DNA of 64,000 nt from Streptomyces liliifuscus (GCF_016598615.1 NZ_CP066831.1:1922001-1986000), one strand, 5' to 3'; positions 17,383 to 26,900 are shown, counted from the first letter of the stretch. Numbers and translations are program-made. The notes: generated by a model from the sequence alone, not told the origin.

Positions 17383-18447
17383 ATGCCCGGCTCTTCCAGA
17401 AGAGGCACACGCCTCGTCGCGGCGCTCGCCTCGGCACTCCTCCTCTTCGGCACCGCCGCGGCCTGCGGCTCCGAGGACGACGGCTCCGAGGCGGGCGCGG
17501 ACTCGTCCGCGCCCGCGAACAGCGCCTTCCCGGTGACCCTCGCCCACAAGTACGGCAGCAGCACCATCAAGTCCGAGCCGAAGCGGATCGTCACGGTCGG
17601 GCTGACCGACCAGGACTCCGTGCTCGCGCTGGGCAAGGTACCCGTCGGCACCACCCAGTGGCTCGGCGACTACAAGGGCGCCATCGGCCCCTGGGCCGCC
17701 GACAAGCTGGGCAGCGCCAAAGCCCCGACCGTGCTGAAGGACACCGGCACGGGCCCGCAGACGGAGAAGATAGCCGCGCTCAGGCCGGATCTGATCCTCG
17801 CGGTCTACGGCGGTCTGACGAAGGACCAGTACACGACCCTGTCGAAGTTCGCCCCGGTCGTGGCCCAGCCGAAGGAGTACAACGACTTCGGTGTGCCATG
17901 GCAGAAGCAGACCGAGATCATCGGCAGGGCGCTAGGCCAGGAGAACAAGGCGAAGGACCTGGTGAAGGGCGTCCAGGACGACATCGCGACCACGGCCGGG
18001 GACAATCCGGAGTTCGCGGAGTCGACCGGCGTGATGGCCACCCCGTACGAGGGCGTCTTCGTCTTCGGCAGCCAGGATCCGCGCTCGCGCATCCTGACCG
18101 ACCTCGGTTTCAAGCTGCCCAAGGATCTGGACAAGGTCATCGGTGACGAGTTCGGGGCCAACATCAGCAAGGAGCGCACCGACCTGCTGGACACCGACGC
18201 GATCGTGTGGATCGTCGGCGACACGGCCAAGGACGCGGCCACGCTCCACAAGAACGCCCTCTACGCCGACCTGAACGTGGTGAAGCAGGGGCGCGAGGTC
18301 TTCGTCAAGGAATCGAGCGACTACGGCAACGCCGTCTCGTTCGTGTCGGTGCTGAGCCTGCCGTACATGCTGGAGCGTCTGGTCCCGCAGCTGAGCGCGG
18401 CGGTCGACGGCGACACGGCCACGAAGGTCACCGAGCCGACGTCCTGA
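17383..18447 (+). CDS. Ferri-siderophore binding lipoprotein (second copy)
   Basis: A 354-residue class III substrate-binding protein. A signal peptide ends in an AAACGSED lipobox (Cys about residue 27). The fold begins with PKRIVTVGLTDQDSVLALG, matching CchF. It has an AAGGACC site before the ATG and shares the iron-regulated transcript of the preceding exporter. It is probably the surface receptor for the FecCD/ATPase set at 9905-12907, which has no other candidate lipoprotein. Confidence 0.9.
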   Translation: MPGSSRRGTRLVAALASALLLFGTAAACGSEDDGSEAGADSSAPANSAFPVTLAHKYGSSTIKSEPKRIVTVGLTDQDSVLALGKVPVGTTQWLGDYKGAIGPWAADKLGSAKAPTVLKDTGTGPQTEKIAALRPDLILAVYGGLTKDQYTTLSKFAPVVAQPKEYNDFGVPWQKQTEIIGRALGQENKAKDLVKGVQDDIATTAGDNPEFAESTGVMATPYEGVFVFGSQDPRSRILTDLGFKLPKDLDKVIGDEFGANISKERTDLLDTDAIVWIVGDTAKDAATLHKNALYADLNVVKQGREVFVKESSDYGNAVSFVSVLSLPYMLERLVPQLSAAVDGDTATKVTEPTS

Positions 18448-18482
18448 CGACGTCCGCGAGGAACCCGGCGGATGTATACAGA

Positions 18483-18518
18483 GGGCCGGGGCCACGGGCG
18501 AGCCGTGACCCCAGGCCC
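18483..18518 (+). terminator. Hairpin terminator after the second binding lipoprotein
   Basis: A layered stem GGGCC-GGGG..CACGG / CCGTG..CCCC-GGCCC with a 5-nt loop and small bulges, 36 bp after the stop codon. Confidence 0.65.
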
Positions 18519-18588
18519 GCTGTGTCACGCACATGACGTCGGCCCCGGCTGTGTCACGCGACACGCTCGCGACACGAGACCCTGAAAG

Positions 18589-18601
18589 TATGATCAACCA
18601 A
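18589..18601 (+). promoter_or_regulatory. -10 element giving a probable leaderless transcript
   Basis: TATGAT ends 6 nt before the ATG of the Nudix-like gene and there is no Shine-Dalgarno sequence. The geometry predicts transcription starting at or next to the A of the start codon. No good -35 was seen. Confidence 0.5.
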
Positions 18602-19137
18602 TGTCTGACATGACCGAAACCACGCCCGGCTGGCTGCCCCACGACGAACTGGAGCAGGCGCGCGCCCGCATGCCGATCCTGTACGTGGAGGCCGTACCGG
18701 TCCGCGTCGACGACAGCGGCGAAGTCACCAGCATCGGGCTGCTGCTCCGCATCGGGTCGGACGGGACGGTCAGCCGCGCGCTCGTCTCCGGCCGGGTGCT
18801 GCACCACGAGCGGGTGCGGGACGCCCTGCTGCGCCATCTGGAGAAGGACCTCGGCCCGGTCGCACTCCCCCGCGTCCCTGCCTCGCTGCAGCCCTTCACC
18901 GTCGCCGAGTACTTCCCGACGCTCGGGGTCACGCCGTTCCACGACCCCCGCCAGCACGCGGTGTCGCTCGCCTACATCGTCCCGGTGTCCGGTGACTGCC
19001 GTCCCCGGCAGGACGCTCTCGACCTGGTCTGGTTCACTCCCGAGGAGGCCGCGTCCCCCGTGGTCATCAACGAGATGCCGGGCGGCACCGGAGCCCTTCT
19101 CAAGCAGGCCCTCGCGCACATCGGCCACCTGTCCTGA
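18601..19137 (+). CDS. Nudix-related protein with degenerate Nudix box (DUF4916 type)
   Basis: A 178-residue protein conserved in actinobacteria. The Nudix box region reads GRVLHHERVRDALLRHLEKD. The leading Gly, first Glu and Arg are in register, but the REUxEE core has become RHLEKD, so the metal-binding glutamates are mostly lost. Catalysis of nucleotide-diphosphate hydrolysis is therefore doubtful. The ending WFTPEEAASPVV..NEMPGG resembles the DUF4916 family. It stands alone, convergent with the MBL-fold gene with a 29-bp gap, and seems to be transcribed as a leaderless mRNA. Confidence 0.75.
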   Translation: MSDMTETTPGWLPHDELEQARARMPILYVEAVPVRVDDSGEVTSIGLLLRIGSDGTVSRALVSGRVLHHERVRDALLRHLEKDLGPVALPRVPASLQPFTVAEYFPTLGVTPFHDPRQHAVSLAYIVPVSGDCRPRQDALDLVWFTPEEAASPVVINEMPGGTGALLKQALAHIGHLS

Positions 19138-19166
19138 CGGCGAGCGCTCGTCCTGCCCCGGAGTTC

Positions 19167-20207
19167 TCAGAGTTCGAGAGCGACGAACCCGTCCGGCTCG
19201 TCCGGTGCCGGGGCCGTCACGGTGTAGCCGAAGCGATCCTTCAGGCCCGTGACGTCCCACAGCGCCGCTCGGTCGCGGTAGTTGAAGACGAGTTCCTTCT
19301 CGTCGCCGCCGTGCTTGAGGATCCGGGCGATCGCGATCTCGTTGGGATGGTCGTGCCGCGCGCCGCTGGTCGATATCAGATAGCGGTCGCAGTCGATCAG
19401 GTCGAGCAGTTCGTTCGAGAGGTTGTGGTCGCTGCCGTGGTGGGCGACCTTGAGGAGGTCGACGTGCATCCGTCCGCCCTCCGCCTCGGCCCGGGGCCGT
19501 ATCGACGCCACCAGCCGGCGGTCGTCCGCGTCACCGGTGAGGACGATCCGCTTGTCCTCGAACTCGAAGAGCAGGCCTATGCTCGACACGTTCGTCTTCG
19601 ACGTGTCCGGCTTGAACACCGACGCCGCGAGCCGGTCCACGTTCACCCCGCCGAAGTGCTCGAAGCCCGGCACCGGGGGGTTCTCGTCGGGATCCCGGCC
19701 GGGGATCAGACCGTGTCTGGCGCATTCCGCTGTCCAGGCGGGCGCCAGCTTCTCCAGCTGTCTGCGGTCGGGTGAGAGCACGTCCATCGTGGAGCCGTCG
19801 TCGAACCACGCGAGTTCCCGGCCGACCTCGACACTGCGTCCGCCGAACGCGTCGTTCCACGGCACCTTCTGTTCCAGCAGGGCGCTGGTGAGCTTCTCCC
19901 CGTCCTGGGCACCGAACCCCTCGGCGTCGAGGAGGTGGTCGAAGCCGTTGAACCACACGTCCCCGAACTCCACCGACCGGTCGAGGTCGTCCAGCAGGGC
20001 GAGCACGCCGAGGATGTGGTCCTGGTCGACATGGGTGACGACGAGGACGTCGACCTGACCGTCGAGCCCGGCGAGCGTGGGCTTGATCAGCGGGTACGTG
20101 CCCGAGCGGCCGCCGTCGACGAGGATCCTGCGTACGAAGCCGCCGTCGCCGTATTCCAGGAGCAGGCAGTCGCCGTCCTCGCCGGGCATCATCGTGAACC
20201 GGATCAT
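19167..20207 (-). CDS. ComEC-type metallo-beta-lactamase-fold hydrolase, caspase operon
   Basis: A 346-residue soluble MBL-fold protein resembling the hydrolase domain of ComEC/Rec2. The metal motif is THVDQDHILG (His59, Asp61, Asp63, His64), the variant seen in ComEC-like proteins. Later landmarks are LTGDADDRRL and LLKVAHHGSDHNLSNELLDL, which supply the remaining metal ligands. No membrane segments are seen, so a cytosolic nuclease or phosphodiesterase is possible, but the substrate is unknown. The ATG overlaps the stop of the gene upstream (ATGA). It is the third gene of a caspase-led operon. Confidence 0.85.
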   Translation of the reverse strand: MIRFTMMPGEDGDCLLLEYGDGGFVRRILVDGGRSGTYPLIKPTLAGLDGQVDVLVVTHVDQDHILGVLALLDDLDRSVEFGDVWFNGFDHLLDAEGFGAQDGEKLTSALLEQKVPWNDAFGGRSVEVGRELAWFDDGSTMDVLSPDRRQLEKLAPAWTAECARHGLIPGRDPDENPPVPGFEHFGGVNVDRLAASVFKPDTSKTNVSSIGLLFEFEDKRIVLTGDADDRRLVASIRPRAEAEGGRMHVDLLKVAHHGSDHNLSNELLDLIDCDRYLISTSGARHDHPNEIAIARILKHGGDEKELVFNYRDRAALWDVTGLKDRFGYTVTAPAPDEPDGFVALEL

Positions 20208-21490
20208 TGCTGTCTCCCTCGCAGAGCGACGATCACGAACGGCTCGCGCATGTCGACACGCCACGACAGGCGGCGGGCCTGTTCGAGCCGCGCGGCGCAC
20301 CCGGGGTCGTCGGGGAACTCGGAGAGCCCGTGGATGAGGCGGCTCAGGCCCAGGGTGAAGACCGGCACTCCGCGGTCGAAGGCCTCGACCAGGGCGTCCC
20401 GCGCCGCCTCACGCTCCGGCTCGGTGTGGGCGCGGCGCAGATGCCGCATGGCCCAGAGGAGGGATCCGTCGCTCATCCAGTCGAACTCGTGCCGCAGCCG
20501 GGACAGCCACGGGTCCCAGCGGTGCGGCCGCTCGGTCAGCTCGCTGCCGACGAGGACGTAGGCGCCCGCCACCGCCGCGAGCGGGTTGGTCATCCTGCCG
20601 TCGTAGAGCATGGTCTCCGCGTCCCTGACCAGCGTCGCCGCCGCGTCGAAGGCGCCCCGGGCCATATACGCCAGGGCGGGCCCCACCCGGCTGTCCCGTA
20701 CGGACACCGAGACGGCACTGCCGGTCGGGCTCTGCCGTTCGTTGACGAGGACCTCGATCTGCGCGGCACCCCAGGGCGCGGGCAGGGTGACGACGTACTC
20801 GGTGCCGGCCAGCGAGACGACCAGGAACTGGCGCGGGCCCAGGGGCACGTCGAGTGTGCGGTCGCCCCGCTCGTCGACCGGTCCGTGCTCGCCGAAGCGG
20901 TACAGCCGTGCGGCGGCGTCGCCCAGTTCGAGACTGGCGACGGAGTGCGGTTCGGAGCGGGCGATCTCGAACGCGACCAGTTGCCTCGCGGGCCCGTCGG
21001 TCAGCCGGAGCATCGCCGGGAACTGCCAGCTCGTCGGCTTCGGGTCGCCGACCCAGGCCGCGTGTCCGGGTTCGATGAACGCGCCGCGCTCCCAGGTCCC
21101 GGACCGCGAGCCCAGGGAGCGGGGCACGGGAATCGTGAGCCCGTCGTGGTAGGCCCCGTAGGACTCGATGTTGCCCATGAGGTGCTGCCAGGAGTGGGAC
21201 GCGAAGGGCGAGGCCGCCGGGCGGAGCGTCACCTGCTTCTCGTCGCCGTCCGCCACCTCGGCGTCCTTGGAGAGCACGACCCCGGAGGGCAGTGTGGCGG
21301 ACACGATGTAGTGGCCGGGGTCGACCTCGAACCGCGCCGGAGGTGCCGTGGTCCCGCAGGGGAAGAGGACGGCACGGTGGCCGGGGCCACTGCCCTCGGA
21401 CGGGTAGATGTTGCCGACCACCTTCGCCCCGTCGGCGAGGTCGGCTTCGTGGAGGCTCAGTTCGACATTGACGCTCAGGCCCGCGCTCAT
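20204..21490 (-). CDS. Unrecognised 428-residue protein between caspase and MBL hydrolase
   Basis: No family was recognised. The first ~110 residues are beta-rich, with NVELSLHEADLADGAKVVG and a Pro/Gly-rich strand pattern. A middle section (about 110-270) also looks like beta-sandwich. The last ~150 residues are helical, with a run of amphipathic helices around LAYMARGAFDAAATLVRDAE and LWAMRHLRRAHTEPEREAAR. No signal peptide, membrane segment or P-loop was found. Both ends overlap neighbours by ATGA, so the three proteins are made in step and probably act together. The beta part could bind a ligand or partner and the helical part could be a scaffold; this is inference. Confidence 0.8.
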   Translation of the reverse strand: MSAGLSVNVELSLHEADLADGAKVVGNIYPSEGSGPGHRAVLFPCGTTAPPARFEVDPGHYIVSATLPSGVVLSKDAEVADGDEKQVTLRPAASPFASHSWQHLMGNIESYGAYHDGLTIPVPRSLGSRSGTWERGAFIEPGHAAWVGDPKPTSWQFPAMLRLTDGPARQLVAFEIARSEPHSVASLELGDAAARLYRFGEHGPVDERGDRTLDVPLGPRQFLVVSLAGTEYVVTLPAPWGAAQIEVLVNERQSPTGSAVSVSVRDSRVGPALAYMARGAFDAAATLVRDAETMLYDGRMTNPLAAVAGAYVLVGSELTERPHRWDPWLSRLRHEFDWMSDGSLLWAMRHLRRAHTEPEREAARDALVEAFDRGVPVFTLGLSRLIHGLSEFPDDPGCAARLEQARRLSWRVDMREPFVIVALRGRQQ

Positions 21491-22659
21491 GGCTTCTCCA
21501 ACTTCACGCGGCGGAACACCGGACGTACGGTGACGGACTTCGTCCGCACGTCCTGGTCGCCGAGTCTGGCCTCGAAGTCGTAGTCCCCGAAGCGCAGTTC
21601 GATGGCCCACTCGCTCTCCGGATCCTCGCCGTCGACATCGCCCGCGGCCCGGTGCAGCCTCTCAAGACCGTCTTCGCGGCAGACGAACTCGGCCTCGGCG
21701 TTGTCCTCGGCGGGATCGCAGCCGACGTACACCGGGACGACCGGCGGTCCCGGCAGCTGGTGGAGGACGAACACGGGCAGTTCGCCGACCGAGGGGACCT
21801 GGACGCCGGCGACCGCGCCGGCGAACCGCGGCTGGCGCATGAAGTGGTCGATCGCCTTCAGCAGGTCGGAGGTGTCGACCCGCCAGTCGCCCTCGGGATC
21901 GTCGCTCGCCGCGCCGGAGAAGCTCTTCAGCAGCGCCTCGGTGAACAGGCTCACCTGACCGGGCCGCGCGTGCGAGCGGTCGCCGGACAGGGTGGCGTAG
22001 TACGGGATGTGGAAGCGGCGCGGCAGATCCAGGGGCCGTGTCCCGGCGCCGAGCGGCGAGCGCCCCGCGAACCGCGCGCCCGAACGCTCGATGAGGACAT
22101 CGGAGTTGGAGCGGCAGGCGTCGACGAAGAAGACCTGCTCGCTGGCCCTGCAGCGCTTGAGGCCGTTCATCAGGCCTGCGAAGTCCAGTGCGCTGTTGAG
22201 GGGGTTGTGCTCGTCGGCGAAGATGTCCGCGGCCAGGAGCGCCATGTCGTCGCCCTGTGAGACGCCGTGGCCGCAGAAGTAGAAGACGAGTCGGTTGTCG
22301 ACATGGCTGTCGCCGCGGTCGTACCACTGGGTGACCGCCGTGAGGATGTTGTCGATGGTGGCGGTCTCGACCTCGTGGGCCTGCTGGGTGCGGGGGTTCA
22401 CGAACGGGGACGGTGCTTCCTCGCTGAGCAGCAGGGCGAGACTGCCGAGCGGTCGCCCGGGATCGTGGTACTCGGCCAGCAGCCAGGTCGCGAGCGTACG
22501 GGCGGAGATCGGCGGCGAGCTGAGCTGCCGCATCCCGTCGGGATCGGCGACCGGAGCCTCGCCACCGGCGAGATGGGGATACTTGCCGACGCCGATGACC
22601 AGTGCGTGGGTGCACGGAGGACCGGCGTGCTCATCGAGATGGACCACGGAACCGGCCAT
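21487..22659 (-). CDS. Caspase-like (C14 family) peptidase
   Basis: A 390-residue protein with a caspase fold at about residues 17-270. The opening strand is HALVIGVGKYPHL. The catalytic His131 lies in FYFCGHGV and Cys182 in FFVDACRS, both intact, so activity is expected. The last ~110 residues are beta-rich (ELRFGDYDFEARLGDQ) and may contact the next protein in the operon. The ATG at the given position has a GGAGG site; earlier in-frame ATGs lack one. A perfect TATAAT lies upstream. Bacterial caspases often serve as effectors or sensors in predicted conflict and cell-death systems, which fits the company here, but the target is unknown. Confidence 0.88.
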   Translation of the reverse strand: MAGSVVHLDEHAGPPCTHALVIGVGKYPHLAGGEAPVADPDGMRQLSSPPISARTLATWLLAEYHDPGRPLGSLALLLSEEAPSPFVNPRTQQAHEVETATIDNILTAVTQWYDRGDSHVDNRLVFYFCGHGVSQGDDMALLAADIFADEHNPLNSALDFAGLMNGLKRCRASEQVFFVDACRSNSDVLIERSGARFAGRSPLGAGTRPLDLPRRFHIPYYATLSGDRSHARPGQVSLFTEALLKSFSGAASDDPEGDWRVDTSDLLKAIDHFMRQPRFAGAVAGVQVPSVGELPVFVLHQLPGPPVVPVYVGCDPAEDNAEAEFVCREDGLERLHRAAGDVDGEDPESEWAIELRFGDYDFEARLGDQDVRTKSVTVRPVFRRVKLEKP

Positions 22660-22717
22660 GGATCCTCCGGAACCCCTACTCATGCGCCGGAGCATGCCCG
22701 CAGGCAGCATTTTCCTT

Positions 22718-22747
22718 ATTATATTCCTGAGACATCCCTTGTGTCCC
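22718..22747 (-). promoter_or_regulatory. Promoter of the caspase operon
   Basis: On the minus strand GGGACA and a perfect TATAAT are separated by 18 bp. The predicted start is about 50 nt before the caspase ATG. A consensus -10 is unusual in this GC-rich genome and suggests a strong housekeeping-sigma promoter. Confidence 0.5.
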
Positions 22748-22793
22748 TATATGTCGCCAATGATCGTGTTCCTCGGTGAACGTGAGGCCCGCC

Positions 22794-23876
22794 ATGGCCA
22801 AGAATCTCGTCGTCTGTCTGGACGGCACGGGCAATCAGTTGAAGGCGAAAGGGAACACCAATGTCGTCCGGCTCTACGAGATGCTGGACCTCGGTGATCC
22901 CGCCCGGCAGATCGCCTACTACGACCCCGGTGTCGGCACGTTCTCGGCCGCGGGCGCCTGGACGCCTGTGGGCCGGCATCTGTCGAAACTCCTCGGTCTC
23001 GCCTTCGGCTCCGGAATGCGGGCCAACCTCGCCGAGGCCTACACGTATCTGATGCGGCACTACCAACCGGGCGACCGCATCTACGTGTTCGGCTTCAGCC
23101 GCGGCGCCTACACGGCCCGTGCCCTGGTGGGCATGCTCAAGGCGGTCGGCCTGATGCGGCCCGGCATGGAGAACCTCGTCCCGTACGCCGTGTCCGTGTA
23201 CGCGCGGAACAAGGACTGGACGCGGGAGGACTGGGACCAACTCCACCGCTTCGCGGGCGCGTTCAGCAACGCGGTCGACGGGCGGGTCGGTATCCGCGTC
23301 GAGTACCTGGGGATCTGGGACTCCGTGAAGGCCGCGGGTCTCCTGCGCTGGAACCTGCGCTGGCCGTACACCCGTCAGGCGCCCAACGTCCGCCGCGTCC
23401 GCCACGCCGTGTCCATCGACGAGAAGCGCAGACCGTACCGCGAGTACCTCGTCACCCGCTCCGACAGGGACAAGAAGCAGGCCGTCCCGTCGACGGTCGA
23501 GCAGGTGTGGTTCGCCGGGGTCCATTCCGATGTCGGCGGGACCTTCGACGACGATCCCCGGCTCGCCACGATCGCCCTCAAGTGGGTCGTGGACGGCGCC
23601 CTCGAACGGCGGGACGACGAGCCCGAGGCTCGTCTCCTCCTGAAGCCCCGGGCCTACGAGCGCGAGGTGACCCTCGTGCCCGAGGACGCCCTGGGCACTG
23701 TGCACCGGATGGGCTGGGTCTGGGCCCTGCTCACCTATCGACGCCGGGGACTTCCGCAAGGCGCGCACGTGCACGAGAGCGTCCGGGCGCGGCTGGAGAA
23801 GGACGCCGACTACGCGGGCCGGATCCCGCCGACGGCTCTCTGGACGGACACCGGCTGGCTCACCGCCCGGGAGTGA
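22794..23876 (+). CDS. DUF2235 alpha/beta hydrolase, divergent from the caspase operon
   Basis: A 360-residue protein starting with the DUF2235 hallmark MAKNLVVCLDGTGNQ. The nucleophile elbow is VFGFSRGAYTAR with Ser102. A later stretch VWFAGVHSDVGG supplies a His likely to complete the triad. DUF2235 includes phospholipase-type toxins such as Tle1 of type VI secretion, but also uncharacterised intracellular hydrolases; no secretion gene is near. The ATG is preceded by GTGAGG; an upstream in-frame GTG six codons earlier is possible. It shares a 134-bp AT-rich divergent region with the caspase operon, which may or may not mean shared function. Confidence 0.88.
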   Translation: MAKNLVVCLDGTGNQLKAKGNTNVVRLYEMLDLGDPARQIAYYDPGVGTFSAAGAWTPVGRHLSKLLGLAFGSGMRANLAEAYTYLMRHYQPGDRIYVFGFSRGAYTARALVGMLKAVGLMRPGMENLVPYAVSVYARNKDWTREDWDQLHRFAGAFSNAVDGRVGIRVEYLGIWDSVKAAGLLRWNLRWPYTRQAPNVRRVRHAVSIDEKRRPYREYLVTRSDRDKKQAVPSTVEQVWFAGVHSDVGGTFDDDPRLATIALKWVVDGALERRDDEPEARLLLKPRAYEREVTLVPEDALGTVHRMGWVWALLTYRRRGLPQGAHVHESVRARLEKDADYAGRIPPTALWTDTGWLTARE

Positions 23877-23895
23877 CCTTCCTGAGGACACAACA

Positions 23896-23933
23896 GGGGG
23901 TCCTGGGGGCGGCGAACCGCCCCCAGGCCCCCT
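23896..23933. terminator. Bidirectional hairpin terminator
   Basis: A perfect 11-bp stem (CCTGGGGGCGG with its complement) closed by a CGAA tetraloop, with an extra GGGGG/CCCCC outer stem. It lies between the convergent hydrolase and pyruvate carboxylase genes. Confidence 0.8.
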
Positions 23934-23964
23934 CAATGGCCTCCGGCCCGAACCGTCGGTCGGG

Positions 23965-26900
23965 TCAGCCGATCTCGACGAGCAGGTCGCCGCCCTCCAC
24001 CTGCTGGATCTTGTTGATGGCCAGCCTGGACACCGTGCCGGCCTTCGACGCGGTCACCGAGGCTTCCATCTTCATGGCCTCGATGGTGGCCACCGTGGCA
24101 CCGGCCGCCACCTCGTCGCCCTCGGCGACGGCGAGCGTCACGACCCCGGCGAAGGGCGCGGCGACATGGCCGGGGTTGGCCCGGTCGGCCTTCTCCGTCG
24201 CCGGGACGTCGGAGGCGACCGAGGTGTCGCGCACCTGGATCGGCCTCAACTGGCCGTTCAGGGTGGACATCACGCTGCGCATCCCGCGTTCGTCCGCCTC
24301 GCCCACGGCCTCCAGCTCGATGAGCAGCCGCACGCCCTGTTCCAGGTCGACCGCGTACTCCTTGCCCGGACGCAGCCCGTAGAAGAAGTGCTTGCTGTCC
24401 AGCACGCTGGTGTCGCCGTAGGTCTGACGGTGTGTCTCGAACTCGCGCGTCGGACCGGGGAACAGCAGCCGGTTGAGCGTTGTACGACGGGTCTTCGCAA
24501 GGCCCGTACGGTCGTCCGCGGTCAGTTCCTCGACGGGCTTGGGGGCGGCGCGGCCCTCCAGCGCCTTGGTGCGGAACGGCTCGGGCCAGCCGCCGGGCGG
24601 GTTGCCCAGCTCGCCGCGGAGGAAGCCGATGACGGAGTCGGGGATGTCGAACCTGTCGGGCGTCGCCTCGAAGTCCTCGGGCGACACGCCGGCGCCCACC
24701 AGGTGGAGCGCGAGGTCACCGACCACCTTCGAGGACGGGGTGACCTTCACCAGATGGCCGAGGATCCGGTCGGCGGCGGCGTACATCGCCTCGATCTCCT
24801 CGAACCGGTCGCCGAGGCCGAGCGCGACCGCCTGGGTGCGCAGGTTGGAGAGCTGTCCGCCGGGGATCTCGTGGTGGTAGACCCGCCCGGTCGGCGAGGC
24901 CAGCCCCGCCTCGAAGGGTGCGTAGATCTTGCGGACGCTCTCCCAGTACGGCTCCAGGTCGCCCACGGCCTGCAGGCTCAGCCCTGTGGACCGGTCGGTG
25001 TAGTCGGTCGCGGCGACGATGCCCGACAGCGACGGCTGCGAGGTGGTGCCCGCCATCGAGGCCACCGCCCCGTCGACCGCGTCCGCACCCGCCTGGATCG
25101 CCGCGAGGTAGGTGGCGAGCTGACCGCCCGCGGTGTCGTGGGTGTGGATGTGCACCGGCAGCTCGAACTCGCGGCGCAGCGCCGATACGAGGGTCGCGGC
25201 GGCCGGTGCCCTCAGCAGGCCCGCCATGTCCTTGACGGCCAGGACGTGGGCCCCCGCCTCGACGATCTGCTCGGCGAGGCGGAGGTAGTAGTCCAGCGTG
25301 TAGAGCCGCTCGGACGGGTCGGACAGGTCGGAGGTGTAGCAGAGGGCGACCTCCGCGATCGCCGTTCCCGTCTCCCGTACGGCGTCGATGGCGGGGCGCA
25401 TCTGCCCGACGTCGTTCAGCGCGTCGAAGATCCGGAAGATGTCGATGCCGGTCGCCGCGGCCTCCTGCACGAAGGCGTCGGTCACCTCGGTCGGGTACGG
25501 CGTGTAGCCCACGGTGTTGCGGCCGCGCAGCAGCATCTGCAGACAGATGTTCGGCACGGCCTCGCGGAGTGCGGCCAGGCGTTCCCACGGGTCCTCGGCG
25601 AGGAAGCGGAGGGCGACGTCGTAGGTGGCGCCGCCCCAGCACTCCAGGGACAGCAACTCGGGCAGGGTCCGCGCCACGACGGGCGCGACGGCGAGCATGT
25701 CCTTGGTACGGACCCGGGTGGCGAGCAGCGACTGATGGGCGTCGCGGAACGTGGTGTCGGTGACGCCGATGGCCGGTGACTCGCGCAGCCACCGGGCGAA
25801 GCCCTCGGGGCCGAGTTCGACGAGCCGCTGCCGGGACCCGGCGGGCGGTTCCGTGGACGGCACGGGCGGCACCTTGGTGACCGGGTCGCTCAGTTCGGGC
25901 CGTTCGCCGTGCGGCTTGTTCACCGTGATGTCGGCGAGGTAGGTGAGCAGCTTCGTACCGCGGTCGGCGGAGTGGCGGGCGGTGAGGAGGTGCGGGCGCT
26001 TCTCGATGAACGACGTCGTGACCTGGCCGGCCCGGAAGTCCGGGTCGTCGAGCACGGCCTGGAGGAACGGGATGTTGGTGGCCACACCGCGGATGCGGAA
26101 CTCGGCCACGGCACGCCTGGCCCGGCCGATCGCGGTGTTGAAGTCGCGTCCCCGGCAGGTGAGTTTGACGAGCATCGAGTCGAAGTGCGCGCTGATGTCC
26201 GTACCGGCGTGGGTGGTGCCGCCGTCCAGCCGGATGCCCGAACCGCCGGGCGAGCGGTAGGCGCTGATCTTTCCGGTGTCCGGGCGGAAGCCGTTGGCCG
26301 GGTCCTCGGTGGTGATACGGCACTGGAGTGCGGCGCCGTGCAGGGTGACGGTCTCCTGCGAGAGCCCGAGGTCGGCCAGTGTCTCGCCGGAGGCGATGCG
26401 CAGCTGCGACTGCACGAGGTCGACGTCGGTGACCTCCTCGGTCACCGTGTGCTCGACCTGGATACGCGGGTTCATCTCGATGAAGTGGTAGTTGCCCTCG
26501 CGGTCGAGCAGGAACTCCACGGTGCCCGCGTTGCGGTAGCCGATCTCCCGGGCGAATCGTACGGCGTCGGCGCAGATCCGGTCGCGCAGCTCGGGGGCGA
26601 GGTTCGGCGCGGGGGCCAGCTCGATCACCTTCTGGTGGCGTCGCTGCACCGAACAGTCGCGCTCGAAGAGGTGGATGACATTGCCCTCCCCGTCCGCGAG
26701 GATCTGCACCTCGATGTGCCGGGGCTCGACGACGGCCTTCTCCAGGAAGACCGTGGAGTCGCCGAACGCGGAGGCCGCCTCGCGCGCCGCCGCCTCGATG
26801 GACTCGCGCAGCTGGGCGGGTTCCTCGACCCGCCGCATACCGCGACCGCCACCACCGGCGACGGCCTTGACGAACACCGGGAAGCCGATGTCCTCGGCGG

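Noticed and set aside
22794..23876. Type VI secretion effector
   Set aside because: The DUF2235 fold is shared with Tle1 effectors, but no secretion, VgrG or immunity gene is near, and Streptomyces lacks that system.
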